From Mycobacterium sp. KBS0706 (lineage in GTDB: Bacteria > Pseudomonadota > Alphaproteobacteria > DSM-16000 > Inquilinaceae), in contig NZ_VCCH02000007.1 of NCBI RefSeq assembly GCF_005938675.2, positions 87,979-151,978 on the forward strand: 64,000 bases of DNA, written 5' to 3'. A program made the position numbers and the translations under genes. This document shows, piece after piece, positions 52,184-61,198 of the stretch. Position 1 is the first letter of the stretch, and each line of letters starts with the position of its first letter. The notes beneath the pieces were generated by a model, which did not search any database, was not told the DNA's origin, and worked only from the letters and a program-made list of their open reading frames with translations.

Positions 52184-53725
52184 TCACGGGCGGGCGGTGC
52201 CGGTACGGGGGGCGTCGCCCTCCAGCACATCGGCGAGGGTCAGGAAGGAGGGGGCGGAGGCCGGATCGGCCTCGGGCCGGTCGCTGCGGCACTGGGCGCC
52301 GCGGCTCTCGCGCCGGCGCAGCGCGGCGGTGGCGATCAGCAGGCCGGAGAGAGCGCGGTCGGACAGGGCTGAGGGCGCGGCATCGGCGAGGGGACGCAGC
52401 GCCGTGATCGCGGCCAGCAGGCCGGCGCCGTCGCGGACCACGCCGACATGGCGCTCCATCAGCCCGCGCAGCGTGGCGACGATGCCGGCATCCGCGGCGG
52501 GTCGGCGGGCGGCGCCGAGCGGCAGCGGGCGCAGCGGCGGCCGGGACTCGCCGCCACGGATGTCCGTGGCGATCCATCCGGCGAAGGCCAGCGCCTCGAG
52601 CAGCGAGTTGCTGGCCAGGCGGTTGGCGCCGTGCAGCCCGGTCGCCGCCACCTCGCCCGCGGCCCAGAGGCCGGGCACGGAGCTGCGGCCGCGTCCGTCC
52701 ACCGCGACGCCGCCCATGTGGTAATGCGCGGCCGGGCGGATCGGGACCGGCTGCCGCGACGGGTCCAGGCCGGCGTCGCGGCACAGCGCGGTGACCTTGG
52801 CGAAGCGCCCCAGGCGATCGCCAAGAGGCCGCGCGTCGAGGAGCACGGCCTCGCCGGCCATGACCCGGCGGAAGACGGCGCGGGCGATGACGTCGCGCGG
52901 GGCCAGATCGCCCTGCGGGTGGTCCGCCATCACCCGATCGCCGGACGCCGTGACCAGCACGGCGCCTTCGCCGCGCAGCGCTTCGGTGGCCAGCGGCATC
53001 GGGTCCCGGCCGACGGCCATGGCGGTCGGGTGGAATTGCACGAACTCCGTATCGCGCAGCACCGCCCCGGCCCGCGCCGCCAGGGCCAGGCCGCCGCCGG
53101 CGGCGCCGAGTGGGTTGGTGGTGTGGGCGTAGAGGCCGCCGATCCCGCCGGTGGCCAGCACCACGGCCCGGGCCGGGATCGCCACCGGCGCGCCGTCCTC
53201 CCAGGCCAGCACGCCGCAGAGTCCGGCTTCGTCGCGCAGCAGGGCGGTGGCGCGGGCGTGGCGGACGGCGATGCGCGGATCGGCCTCGACGGCCTGGGCC
53301 AGGGTGTGCAGCACTGCGGCGCCGGTGCCGTCGCCGCCGGCATGGACGATGCGGCGGCGGCCATGCGCGGCCTCCAGGCCGAGGGCGAAGCCGCCGCTTT
53401 CGGCCCGGTCGAAGGGCGCGCCGAGCCCGGCCAGCCAGGCGATGCAGCCGGGCGCTGCTTCGGTGACGCGCCGCGCCACCTCCGGGTCGCCGAGCCCGGC
53501 CGCGGCCGCCAGCGTATCGGCGGCGTGCAGCGCCGGATCGTCGTCGGCACCCAGCGCCGCGGCGATGCCGCCCTGGGCCCAGCCGGTGGCGGCCTCGGCC
53601 CCGACCGGCGCGGCCGACAGCAGCAGGACCGGCAGCGGCGCCAGCCGCAGCGCCGTGGCCAGCCCGGCGATGCCGGCGCCGATCACCACCACCCGGTCCT
53701 GCGGGCGGGCAGAGATCGCGTCCAT
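52184..53725 (-). CDS. nadB: L-aspartate oxidase
   Basis: A 513-residue FAD enzyme oxidising L-aspartate to iminoaspartate (EC 1.4.3.16). The FAD motif is VVVIGAGIAGLATALRLA (13-30); it also has TGWAQGGIAAALG, RRRIVHAGGDGTGAAV, DTEFVQFHPTA and the C-terminal ATGLHGANRLASNSLLEAL. Length and motif order fit NadB. Its ATG at 53725 shares one base with the nadA stop, so the two are translationally coupled. Confidence 0.95.
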   Translation of the reverse strand: MDAISARPQDRVVVIGAGIAGLATALRLAPLPVLLLSAAPVGAEAATGWAQGGIAAALGADDDPALHAADTLAAAAGLGDPEVARRVTEAAPGCIAWLAGLGAPFDRAESGGFALGLEAAHGRRRIVHAGGDGTGAAVLHTLAQAVEADPRIAVRHARATALLRDEAGLCGVLAWEDGAPVAIPARAVVLATGGIGGLYAHTTNPLGAAGGGLALAARAGAVLRDTEFVQFHPTAMAVGRDPMPLATEALRGEGAVLVTASGDRVMADHPQGDLAPRDVIARAVFRRVMAGEAVLLDARPLGDRLGRFAKVTALCRDAGLDPSRQPVPIRPAAHYHMGGVAVDGRGRSSVPGLWAAGEVAATGLHGANRLASNSLLEALAFAGWIATDIRGGESRPPLRPLPLGAARRPAADAGIVATLRGLMERHVGVVRDGAGLLAAITALRPLADAAPSALSDRALSGLLIATAALRRRESRGAQCRSDRPEADPASAPSFLTLADVLEGDAPRTGTARP

Positions 53726-54714
53726 CAGCGCACCTCCAGCATGCGTTCGACTGCGGCGCGGGCGCGGCCGGCCACGGCGGGGTCCAGCTCCACCGCCTCG
53801 GTCATCGTCTCCAGCGCGTGCCGGATCTTGGGCAGGGTGATCCGCTTCATATGCGGGCACAGGTTGCAGGGCCGGACGAAGTCGATCTCCGGGAACTGCA
53901 CGGCGACGTTGTCGCTCATCGAGCATTCGGTCACCAGCACCACCCGGCCCGGCCGCTGTGTCGCGACATAATCGCTCATCGCCGCGGTCGACCCGGCGAA
54001 ATCAGCCTCGGCCACCACCTCGGGCGGGCATTCCGGATGGGCCAGCACGACGACGCCGGGATGGGCCTCGCGCAGCTGCCGGACATCGTCCGGGCCGAAG
54101 CGCTCATGCACCTCGCAGGCGCCCTGCCAGGCGATGATCTCGACCCTGGTCTCGGCCGCGACATTGGCCGCCAGGTAGCCGTCCGGGATGAAGATGACGC
54201 GCGGCACGCCCAGGCTCTCCACCACCTTCACGGCATTGCCGGAGGTGCAGCAGATGTCGCTCTCCGCCTTCACCGCGGCCGAGGTGTTGACATAGGTGAC
54301 GACCGGCACGCCGGGATAGCGGCGGCGCAGCAGGCGCACATCCTCCGGCGTGATCGATTCGGCCAGCGAGCAGCCGGCCCGGGAATCGGGGATCAGCACC
54401 GTCTTGGCGGGGTTCAGGAGTTTCGCGGTCTCGGCCATGAAATGGACGCCGCACAGCAGGATGGTCGACGCCTCGACCCGCGCGGCCTCGCGCGCCAGCG
54501 CCAGGCTGTCGCCGGTGATGTCGGCGATGCCGTGGAAGATCTCCGGCGTCTGGTAGTTGTGCGCCAGGATCACCGCGTCGCGCTCCCGCTTCAGCCGCAG
54601 GATGGCGTCGATGTCGGGGGCGAAGCCGGGCCAGTCGAAGGCCGGGATGACGCGGGACAGCCGGTCGTACAGCGGCGCGGTGCGCGCGGCGACGGCGGGG
54701 GTGTAGTCGGACAT
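53725..54714 (-). CDS. nadA: Quinolinate synthase A
   Basis: A 329-residue [4Fe-4S] enzyme that condenses iminoaspartate with dihydroxyacetone phosphate to quinolinate (EC 2.5.1.72). The three cluster cysteines correspond to Cys115 (SRAGCSLAE), Cys200 ([11 protein letters not shown]) and one of Cys283/Cys286 (PCNLCPHMK). It also has [35 protein letters not shown] and [10 protein letters not shown]. It leads the de novo NAD operon; the promoter carries inverted sequences (54731-54790) that may be the operator of a NAD-responsive repressor. Confidence 0.96.
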   Translation of the reverse strand: MSDYTPAVAARTAPLYDRLSRVIPAFDWPGFAPDIDAILRLKRERDAVILAHNYQTPEIFHGIADITGDSLALAREAARVEASTILLCGVHFMAETAKLLNPAKTVLIPDSRAGCSLAESITPEDVRLLRRRYPGVPVVTYVNTSAAVKAESDICCTSGNAVKVVESLGVPRVIFIPDGYLAANVAAETRVEIIAWQGACEVHERFGPDDVRQLREAHPGVVVLAHPECPPEVVAEADFAGSTAAMSDYVATQRPGRVVLVTECSMSDNVAVQFPEIDFVRPCNLCPHMKRITLPKIRHALETMTEAVELDPAVAGRARAAVERMLEVR

Positions 54715-54730
54715 CGGGTTCTGCTCACTT

Positions 54731-54790
54731 TGAGAATTACGAGGACAGGGGCGGCCCGAATCGGTGTCGCTTCAGTTACTCTAATTCTCA
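54731..54790. promoter_or_regulatory. Inverted repeats in the nadA promoter
   Basis: tgagaatta (54731-54739) and taattctca (54782-54790) are exact 9-bp inverted arms 42 bp apart, and the second overlaps the near-palindrome attctcagaat. They lie 17-76 bp upstream of nadA. In alphaproteobacteria nad operons are known to be repressed by dedicated regulators such as NadQ; whether this is such a site is inference. Confidence 0.5.
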
Positions 54791-54918
54791 GAATAAGAAA
54801 AACAAGATGGATTCGCGGAAGGCGGCCCAGCGTCCCGCTGGGGGGTGTTGTTACCGGCCACGCGCGCCATCATCTCTCGGCGGGCGGGCGACCAAAGCCG
54901 GCCCGAGGACAAAGCACA

Positions 54919-54963
54919 ATGATCACTCCCGTCGCCGGGCAGATCCCCGCCCGATGCCGATGA
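54919..54963 (+). CDS. Possible 14-residue leader peptide coupled to histidine kinase
   Basis: ATG 54919, with gagg 10-13 bp upstream, reads MITPVAGQIPARCR and stops at 54961-54963, giving an ATGA overlap with the kinase start at 54960. The kinase itself lacks a clear ribosome binding site, so the short frame may couple its translation. It could also be chance. Confidence 0.3.
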   Translation: MITPVAGQIPARCR

Positions 54964-56507
54964 CCGCCACCGCAGCATCCGGGGGGCGACCCGGCACCGC
55001 CCTGCAGGCCTGGGTCGGGCACGGCCGGCCGCTGCCGCTGCTGACCGCGGCGCTGGCCCTTGCCATCTTCCTGTTCGACACCTTCAGCCCGATGAAGATC
55101 GCGGTGGCGGTGCTGTACGCGATCGTCATCCTGATGTCGGTCGGCTTCCTCGACCGCCGCGGCGTGCTGCTGGTCGCGCTCGGCTGCGGCGGGCTGACGG
55201 TCGTCGGCTTCCTGGTCGGGCTGCGGCACACCGGGTTTGAGCCCCATCTCCTGCGCGGCATCGTCAGCCTGTCGGCGATCGCCATCGCCACCGTGCTGGC
55301 CCAGCGCAGCCAGGCGGCGACTTCGGTGCTGCGTGACAGCGAACGGCGCTGGCGCGGCATCTTCCAGTCGGTCGGCGTGGCGATCTGGGAGGAGGATTTC
55401 ACCCGGGTCCAAAGCCTGTTCGGGGAGCTCGCGCGCGAGGGCGTTCTCCGGCGCCGGCTGGAGGAGGATCGCCGCCTGGTCGAGCGCTGCATCGCCCTGA
55501 TGCGCACGGTCGACGCCAACGATGCCGCCGCCCGGCTGGTCGGCGCCGCGGACGCGGCCGAGGCGATCGCCGGACGTCCGCGCATCTTCCTGCCCGAAAC
55601 CGTGCACACCTGGCGCGAGCTGCTGATCGCCCTGGCGGAGGGCCGGGCGTCCTTCGCCGGCGAGACCGTGCTGCAGACCATCGGCGGCGAGCGCCGCTCG
55701 GTCCTGCTCACCGCCACCTTCCCGGCCGACGGCGTGCGGTCCACCGGCCTGATCAGCGCCGTCGACATTACCGAACGCCAGGCCCTGGCCGAGGCCCGGG
55801 CCGAGCTGGCGCATGTCTCGCGCATCGTTACCCTGGGCGAGCTGACGACATCGATCGCGCATGAGGTGAAGCAGCCGCTGGCTGCGATCATGACCGACGC
55901 CCAGGCCTGCCAGCGGTGGCTCGACCGGCCGGTGCCGGCGCTCGACGAGGCCCGGGCCTGCGCCGGCCGCATCGCCGGCCAGGCCAACCGTGCCGACCAC
56001 GTCGTGCAGCGGCTGCGCGACCTGACCCGGAAGGCAGAGCCGGAGCGGGCGGCGGTCGATGCCAACGCGGTCGTCGACGACGTGGTCGAGCTGATGCGGC
56101 GCGAGATCGCCGACCATGGCGTGGCGCTGCGGACCCGGCTGGCGCCCGGGCTGCCGCCGGTGGCGGGCGACCGCATCCAGCTGCAGCAGGTGCTGATCAA
56201 CCTCGTCGTCAACGCGCTCCAGGCGATGGCGACGGTCTCCCGCCGCGAGCTCACGGTCGAGACCCTCGGCGGCCCGGCGGGGGAGGTGCTGATCCAGGTC
56301 GCGGATAGCGGCGTCGGGCTGGAGCCGGAGGCAATGCCGCGCCTGTTCACCCCGTTCCGCACCACCAAGCCCGGCGGCATGGGCCTCGGCCTGTCGATCT
56401 GCCGCTCCATCGTCGAAGCCCATGGTGGGCGGATCCGGGCGTCGCGCAACGCCGATGCCGGCCTGACCCTGCACATCACCCTGCCGTCGGATCGGGTGCG
56501 GGCATGA
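54960..56507 (+). CDS. Membrane-anchored PAS-type sensor histidine kinase
   Basis: A 515-residue kinase. Residues about 30-115 hold several hydrophobic segments (LLTAALALAIFLFDTF, AVAVLYAIVILMSVGF, GVLLVALGCGGLTVVGFLVG, ISLSAIAIATVLA-type), followed by a cytoplasmic PAS-like region (about 120-290). The HisKA box is GELTTSIAHEVKQPLAAIMTDAQA (His about 304), and the ATPase has VLINLVVNALQAM (N box), VADSGVGL (G1) and GGMGLGLSICRSIVEAHGG (G2). The EVKQPLAAI box is the FixL/TodS-like class. Its stop overlaps the response-regulator start, so the two form a two-component pair. The signal is unknown. Confidence 0.9.
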   Translation: MTATAASGGRPGTALQAWVGHGRPLPLLTAALALAIFLFDTFSPMKIAVAVLYAIVILMSVGFLDRRGVLLVALGCGGLTVVGFLVGLRHTGFEPHLLRGIVSLSAIAIATVLAQRSQAATSVLRDSERRWRGIFQSVGVAIWEEDFTRVQSLFGELAREGVLRRRLEEDRRLVERCIALMRTVDANDAAARLVGAADAAEAIAGRPRIFLPETVHTWRELLIALAEGRASFAGETVLQTIGGERRSVLLTATFPADGVRSTGLISAVDITERQALAEARAELAHVSRIVTLGELTTSIAHEVKQPLAAIMTDAQACQRWLDRPVPALDEARACAGRIAGQANRADHVVQRLRDLTRKAEPERAAVDANAVVDDVVELMRREIADHGVALRTRLAPGLPPVAGDRIQLQQVLINLVVNALQAMATVSRRELTVETLGGPAGEVLIQVADSGVGLEPEAMPRLFTPFRTTKPGGMGLGLSICRSIVEAHGGRIRASRNADAGLTLHITLPSDRVRA

Positions 56508-57130
56508 CCGGCTTTGCACCCGAGGCGCCGCTGGTGCTGGTGCTGGACGACGAGGTGCCGGTCCGCACCGCGCTCGACAGCCTGCTGCGCTCGGTCGGCT
56601 TCCGCGTCGCCTGCTTCGCCGCGCCGGAGGAGCTGCTGCACGGCGACCAGCTGGCGTCGGCGAGCTGCCTGGTGCTCGACATCCGGCTGCAGATCACCAG
56701 CGGCCTCGATGTCCAGGCGCAGCTGGCCGAGGCCGGGCTCGGCATCCCGGTGGTGTTCATGACCGGCCATGGCGACATCCCGATGAGCGTGCGGGCGATG
56801 AAGGCCGGCGCGGTCGACTTCCTGACCAAGCCGTTCCGCGACCAGGACATGCTCGACGCCGTCGGCGCCGCGATCGAACGCGACCGCGAGCGGCGCGCGG
56901 CGGAGCAGCGCGTGGCCGAGGTCGCCGGGCGCTACGAGACGCTGACCCCGCGCGAGCGGCAGATCATGGTCCTCGTCGCCACCGGGCTGATGAACAAGGA
57001 GATCGCGGGGCAGCTCGGCCTCAGCGAGATCACGGTCAAGATCCACCGCGGCCAGGTGATGCGGAAGATGGCGGTGCGGTCGGTGGCCGACCTGGTCCGC
57101 ATCGCCGACACCCTGGACGGCCGGCCCTGA
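56504..57130 (+). CDS. FixJ/NarL-type response regulator
   Basis: A 208-residue regulator with receiver and GerE domains. The acidic pocket is LVLDDE (13-18), the phosphorylated Asp lies in CLVLDIRLQITSGLDV (about residue 59), Thr in VVFMTGHGDIPM and Lys in FLTKPF. The C-terminal helix-turn-helix reads LTPRERQIMVLVATGLMNKEIAGQLGLSEITVKIHRGQVMRKM, a FixJ-like arrangement. It is the partner of the kinase whose stop it overlaps. The targets are unknown; 62 bp downstream a further plus-strand gene begins. Confidence 0.92.
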   Translation: MTGFAPEAPLVLVLDDEVPVRTALDSLLRSVGFRVACFAAPEELLHGDQLASASCLVLDIRLQITSGLDVQAQLAEAGLGIPVVFMTGHGDIPMSVRAMKAGAVDFLTKPFRDQDMLDAVGAAIERDRERRAAEQRVAEVAGRYETLTPRERQIMVLVATGLMNKEIAGQLGLSEITVKIHRGQVMRKMAVRSVADLVRIADTLDGRP

Positions 57131-57192
57131 CGGGATCGGATCCCGCCCGTTGTAAACACATTGTGCAGTTGTATTAATCCGCAACCTTGTTC

Positions 57193-57828
57193 ATGATGTG
57201 TTCCATGAATAAGACGCAGCCCGATTCGACCACGGAGACCCCGCCCAATCCCCAGGAGGAACGGGCGGCGGATCTGTGCGTGCTGTCGGAGCTGGTCGAG
57301 ATCCAGATGTCGATCGCCCGGGCGGCGCAGCAGGAGGCGCTGCAGGCGCCGCAGCCCGGCGTCGACTATTGCCAGCGGATCGCCACCGTCGCGCGCGCGG
57401 TGCGGCTGACCCTGCTGCTCAAGGGCAAGCTGTCGCAGGAGCACAAGGAGAAGCGCAAGGCTGAGGCGAAGCGGGAGGCGGCGCAGGAGGACTTTCACGA
57501 CCTGCGGGTGAAGCTGGCGCTGATGGCGGCCGCCTACGAGGCGTCGAAGGACAATGAGGAGATCGCCCGCCGCGTCGCCGAGGTGCGTGAGCAACTGGAG
57601 CGGCCGGAGGTGGCGGAGCTGATCGAAGCCAGCCGGGCCCCGGTCGCAGTGGCGGCCTTGTGCCGGCGCTGGGGCTTGCCGGTGCGGGTGGAGCGCTGGC
57701 TCGAGATGGCCGACGAGGCGATGGAGCAACTGGGCTTCCTGCCGTCGGATGACGACGATCCGCCCGAGGACTCGCCGAAACCCCGCCCGGCCTCCGGCCG
57801 CAAGCCCAAGCCGCCCGACACGGGGTGA
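57193..57828 (+). CDS. Hypothetical helical protein
   Basis: A protein of about 211 residues, mostly alpha-helical and charged (LSELVEIQMSIARAAQQEALQ, LKGKLSQEHKEKRKAEAKREAAQEDFHDLR, likely coiled coil at about 75-110), ending in an acidic/Pro-rich tail with Lys/Arg (DDDDPPEDSPKPRPASGRKPKPP). No enzymatic or DNA-binding motif is evident. The start is uncertain among TTG 57187 and ATG 57193, 57196 and 57205. Similar proteins occur near phage-like or terminase small subunit genes in some bacteria, but nothing here supports that. Function unassigned. Confidence 0.6.
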   Translation: MMCSMNKTQPDSTTETPPNPQEERAADLCVLSELVEIQMSIARAAQQEALQAPQPGVDYCQRIATVARAVRLTLLLKGKLSQEHKEKRKAEAKREAAQEDFHDLRVKLALMAAAYEASKDNEEIARRVAEVREQLERPEVAELIEASRAPVAVAALCRRWGLPVRVERWLEMADEAMEQLGFLPSDDDDPPEDSPKPRPASGRKPKPPDTG

Positions 57829-57883
57829 GCCGCTCGCGCACTCATCCTTCACCACCCTTCAGCATTGATGAGCGCAGCCTTCC

Positions 57884-57922
57884 ACACCCCCCCTCCCCTT
57901 GCGGGAGGGGGGTGGTGAGGGG
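57884..57922. repeat. Palindromic repeat, variant form
   Basis: cacaccccccctcccc-ttgc-gggaggggggtggtgagggg, a stronger-stemmed variant of the repeat family, in the 122-bp gap between two convergent genes (ending at 57828 and 57951). A second stem gcgcgcgtccgcgcgc follows at about 57925-57942. Confidence 0.65.
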
Positions 57923-57950
57923 GCTGCGCGCGTCCGCGCGCGAATGGGTC

Positions 57951-60245
57951 CTACCCGGCGCGGCGGATGACCACCGGGATCGATTTGTAGGTCGGCGTGC
58001 CGCTGCGCTCGTCATAGGAGTCGAGCGGCACCAGGTTGTTCGCCTCGGGGTAATAGGCCGCGGCCGACCCCCGGGCGATATCGTAGGCCACGGCGGTGAC
58101 CCCGCGCAGCACCCGCGGCGGGGCGCCCGGATCGTTGGCCACCGCCTCGACATCGACCACGTCGCCATGGCCGAGGCCGAGCGCCGCGAGGTCGTCCCCG
58201 TTCAGGAACACCACGTCGCGCCGGCCGGTGATGCCGCGGTAGCGGTCGTTCAGCCCGTAGATCGTGGTGTTGTACTGGTCGTGGCTGCGGATGGTGGTCA
58301 GGCGCAGTGCGTCGGCCCGGGCGACACGCGGATCCTCCTCGACCCCGTCACAGACCAGGAAGTTGGCCTTGCCCGACGGCGTCCGCCATTCGCGCTGCGA
58401 CGCCGGCACGTTCAGCCGGAACCCGCCGGGCTCGGACACCCGCTCGTTGAAGTCGAAGAAGTCGGGGAACACCGCCTCGATCTTGTCGCGGATGCGGGCA
58501 TAGTCGGCGACCAGCCAGGTCCAGTCGACCTTGGTCTGCGGCAGCGTCGCCAGCGCCAGCGCGGCGATGATCGCCGGCTCCGACCGCAGCTGGTCCGAGG
58601 CCGGGGGCAGGGCGCCGCGCGAGGCGTGCACCATCGACATCGAATCCTCGACCGTGACCGACTGGGCGCCGGTCTCCTGCTCATCGCGCTCGGTCCGGCC
58701 CAGGCAGGGCAGGATGATCGAGTCCTGCGCCAGCAGCAGGTGCGACCGGTTCAGCTTGGTGGCGATGTGCACCGCCAGGTCCAGCTTGCGCATGCCGGCG
58801 AACACCGCGTCGGGGTCCGACATGGCGACGGCCAGGTTGCCGCCGAGGCAGATGATCGCCTTCGACCGGCCCTCGATGATCGCCTGCACCGATTCGACCG
58901 CGCTGTGGCCCTTCTCGCGCGGCGGGGCGAAGCCGAAGACGCGCTCGATCGCGTCGAGGAACGGCTTGGACGGGATCTCGGTGATGCCGACGGTGCGGTC
59001 GCCCTGGACGTTGGAATGGCCGCGCAGCGGGCAGATGCCGGCGCCCGGCCGGCCGATATTGCCGCGCAGCAGCATCAGATTGGCCAGCTGCTGCACATTC
59101 GAGGTGCCGTGCCGGTGCTGGGTCAGGCCCATGCCGTAGCAGACGATGACGTTCTGCGCCTTGGCATAGACCGCGGCGGCGGATTCGATGGTGTCGCGGC
59201 TCAGGCCGGACTGGGCCGCGATCACATCCCAGGAGACCGATTCCAGATCCGCCGCCAGCGCGTCGAAGCCGGCGGTGTGCTCGGCGATGAACGCCCGGTC
59301 CAGCAGCCCCGGCCCGCCGGCGGCGAGGCCCGCAGCGTCGGCGGCCAGCAGCGCCTTCATCATGCCCTTCAGCACGGCGACGTCGCCGCCGACCTTGACC
59401 TGGTGGTAGGCCGAGGCGATCGGGGTCGACCCGAGGGTCAGCATCTCCAGCGGATTCTGCGGCGCGGCGAAGCGCTCCAGCCCGCGCTCGCGCAGCGGGT
59501 TGAACACCACGATCGGCACCCCGCGCTTCGCCGCCTCGCGCAGCGTCGTCAGCATGCGCGGATGGTTGGTGCCGGGGTTGTGGCCGATGCAGAAGATGGC
59601 GTCGCAGTGGTCGAAATCCTCCAGCGTCACCGTGCCCTTGCCGACGCCGATCGACACCGGCAGGCCGACGCTGGTGGCCTCGTGGCACATGTTCGAGCAG
59701 TCGGGGAAGTTGTTGGTGCCGTATTCCCGGACGAACAGCTGGAACAGGAAGGCGGCCTCGTTCGAGGCGCGGCCCGAGGTGTAGAACTCGACGGTGTTCG
59801 GATCGGCGTAGCCGCGCAATCGGTCGCCGATCCGGCGAAGCGCCTCGTCCCAGCTGACCGGCAGGTAGCGGTCGGTCGCCCGGTCATAGGCCATCGGATG
59901 GGTCAGTCGGCCCTGGTCCTCCAGCGCATGGTCGGTCCAGCTCCACAGCTCCGCCACCGGATGCTCGGCGAAGAATTCCGGCGTGGTCCGCTTGCTCGTG
60001 GTCTCCCACGACACCGCCTTGGCGCCGTTCTCGCAGAACTCGAAGGACGAGGTGTGCTTCGGGTCGGGCCAGGCGCAGCCGGGGCAGTCGAAGCCCGAAG
60101 GCTGGTTCATCCGCCTCAGGCCGCGGATGTCCTCGGCGATCGCCATCTGGTCCTTGATCGCCCGGGCCACCGCGCCGAGGGCACCCCAGCCCCCGGCGGG
60201 GCCGCCATAGGGCTTCACGCCGGGAACGTCGCTGTCTTTCGCCAT
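57951..60245 (-). CDS. Molybdopterin formate-dehydrogenase-like oxidoreductase (YdeP/FdhF family)
   Basis: A 764-residue Mo-bisPGD enzyme. The N-terminus carries Cys54-xx-Cys57 (FDCPGCAWPDP) and Cys71, an unusual three-cysteine Fe-S set seen in the YdeP branch. The probable Mo ligand Cys lies in DCSNMCHEATSVG. Later features are FCIGHNPGTNHPRML, LRGHSNVQGDRTVG and the C-terminal MoCoBD domain LTTIRSHDQYNTTIYG. No Tat signal is present, so it is cytoplasmic. Upstream are a formate-type channel and an oxalate decarboxylase, which argues for formate oxidation. ATG 60245 follows gaggag. YdeP relatives have also been linked to acid resistance. Confidence 0.85.
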   Translation of the reverse strand: MAKDSDVPGVKPYGGPAGGWGALGAVARAIKDQMAIAEDIRGLRRMNQPSGFDCPGCAWPDPKHTSSFEFCENGAKAVSWETTSKRTTPEFFAEHPVAELWSWTDHALEDQGRLTHPMAYDRATDRYLPVSWDEALRRIGDRLRGYADPNTVEFYTSGRASNEAAFLFQLFVREYGTNNFPDCSNMCHEATSVGLPVSIGVGKGTVTLEDFDHCDAIFCIGHNPGTNHPRMLTTLREAAKRGVPIVVFNPLRERGLERFAAPQNPLEMLTLGSTPIASAYHQVKVGGDVAVLKGMMKALLAADAAGLAAGGPGLLDRAFIAEHTAGFDALAADLESVSWDVIAAQSGLSRDTIESAAAVYAKAQNVIVCYGMGLTQHRHGTSNVQQLANLMLLRGNIGRPGAGICPLRGHSNVQGDRTVGITEIPSKPFLDAIERVFGFAPPREKGHSAVESVQAIIEGRSKAIICLGGNLAVAMSDPDAVFAGMRKLDLAVHIATKLNRSHLLLAQDSIILPCLGRTERDEQETGAQSVTVEDSMSMVHASRGALPPASDQLRSEPAIIAALALATLPQTKVDWTWLVADYARIRDKIEAVFPDFFDFNERVSEPGGFRLNVPASQREWRTPSGKANFLVCDGVEEDPRVARADALRLTTIRSHDQYNTTIYGLNDRYRGITGRRDVVFLNGDDLAALGLGHGDVVDVEAVANDPGAPPRVLRGVTAVAYDIARGSAAAYYPEANNLVPLDSYDERSGTPTYKSIPVVIRRAG

Positions 60246-60273
60246 CGGGGTGCTCCTCGGAACCGGGCCGGTA

Positions 60274-61104
60274 CTATACACGCGGCAGGGCGCTGGACGG
60301 CCTGGCAACCGGGGCGGGGACGGCCGCCTCGGCCTCATGGCCGGCGCCGCGCTCCTGCAGCCAGTAGCCAAGCCCGACCATCAGCCCGCCGCCGGCGAGG
60401 TTGCCCAGCGTCACCCAGACCAGGTTGTGCACCGCGCCGCCGAGCGTGATCGTGTCCGGATGCTCGCCCAGCAGGGCCAGGGCGAAGACGAACATGTTGG
60501 CGACCGAATGCTCGAAGCCGCAGGCGACGAAGATCGCGATCGGCCAGAAGATCAGCGCGATCTTGGCGGCGTCGTTCTCGGTGCGGCCGCACATCCAGAT
60601 GGCCAGGCAGACCAGCCAGTTGCACAAGAGGCCGCGGGCGAACAGCTCATAGCCCGGCGCCGCGATCTTGGCGGCGACGACGGCGAAGAACTCGCTGCTG
60701 CCGTCGGTCAGCAGCACCCCGCCGCCGGCCATGTGCAGCAGCGCCGCCAGCACCACCGCGCCGACCAGGTTACCGACCCAGCAGGCGATCCAGACCCGCA
60801 CCATGTCGCCCAGGCTGCTGTCGCCGCGCAGCACGGCGAAGGGCATGTACATGGCGGTGCCGGTGAACAGCTCCGACCCGGCGAAGACCACGATGGTCAG
60901 GGCCGAGGCGAAGACGGCACCCATCGCCAGATGCGACCAGGACGGGTCGGCATGGGCGCCCACGGTGAACATGAAGATGTCGCCGAAGCCGATATAGGCC
61001 CCGGCCAGGGCCGAGCCGATCAGGAAGGCCAGCAGATGGGCCCTGACCATGCCGGCCTTGTGCGCCCCGGATTCGGCATATTTGGCAATCGTGTCGCGAT
61101 ACAT
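60274..61104 (-). CDS. Formate/nitrite transporter (FNT family)
   Basis: A 276-residue inner-membrane channel with six TM helices. The re-entrant-loop signature GSELFTGTAMYMPFAVLRG and the central-histidine motif ACGFEHSVANMFVFAL are typical of FNT pores; the end of the last helices has NLAGGGLMVGLGYWL. FNT proteins pass formate, nitrite or hydrosulfide. Here, between an oxalate decarboxylase and a formate-dehydrogenase-like gene, formate import is most likely. ATG 61104 is chosen; TTG 61110 is closer to the aaggaga motif and also possible. Confidence 0.9.
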   Translation of the reverse strand: MYRDTIAKYAESGAHKAGMVRAHLLAFLIGSALAGAYIGFGDIFMFTVGAHADPSWSHLAMGAVFASALTIVVFAGSELFTGTAMYMPFAVLRGDSSLGDMVRVWIACWVGNLVGAVVLAALLHMAGGGVLLTDGSSEFFAVVAAKIAAPGYELFARGLLCNWLVCLAIWMCGRTENDAAKIALIFWPIAIFVACGFEHSVANMFVFALALLGEHPDTITLGGAVHNLVWVTLGNLAGGGLMVGLGYWLQERGAGHEAEAAVPAPVARPSSALPRV

Positions 61105-61198
61105 CGCCAACCTTCTCCTTCACGGCGTCGAAGAGGATTCACCCATCCCGCGCCAGGCCCCGCGCCTGGCGCAGGGGCCTGGCGGCGGGGTCGCCGGC

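Noticed and set aside
57825..60449. 874-codon plus-strand frame
   Set aside because: Antisense of the molybdopterin oxidoreductase; the product is Gly/Arg/His-rich without motifs.
60274..61104. Calling the FNT channel a nitrite transporter (NirC)
   Set aside because: There are no nitrite-reduction genes nearby; oxalate decarboxylase and a formate-dehydrogenase-like gene make formate the better substrate, though sequence alone cannot exclude nitrite.
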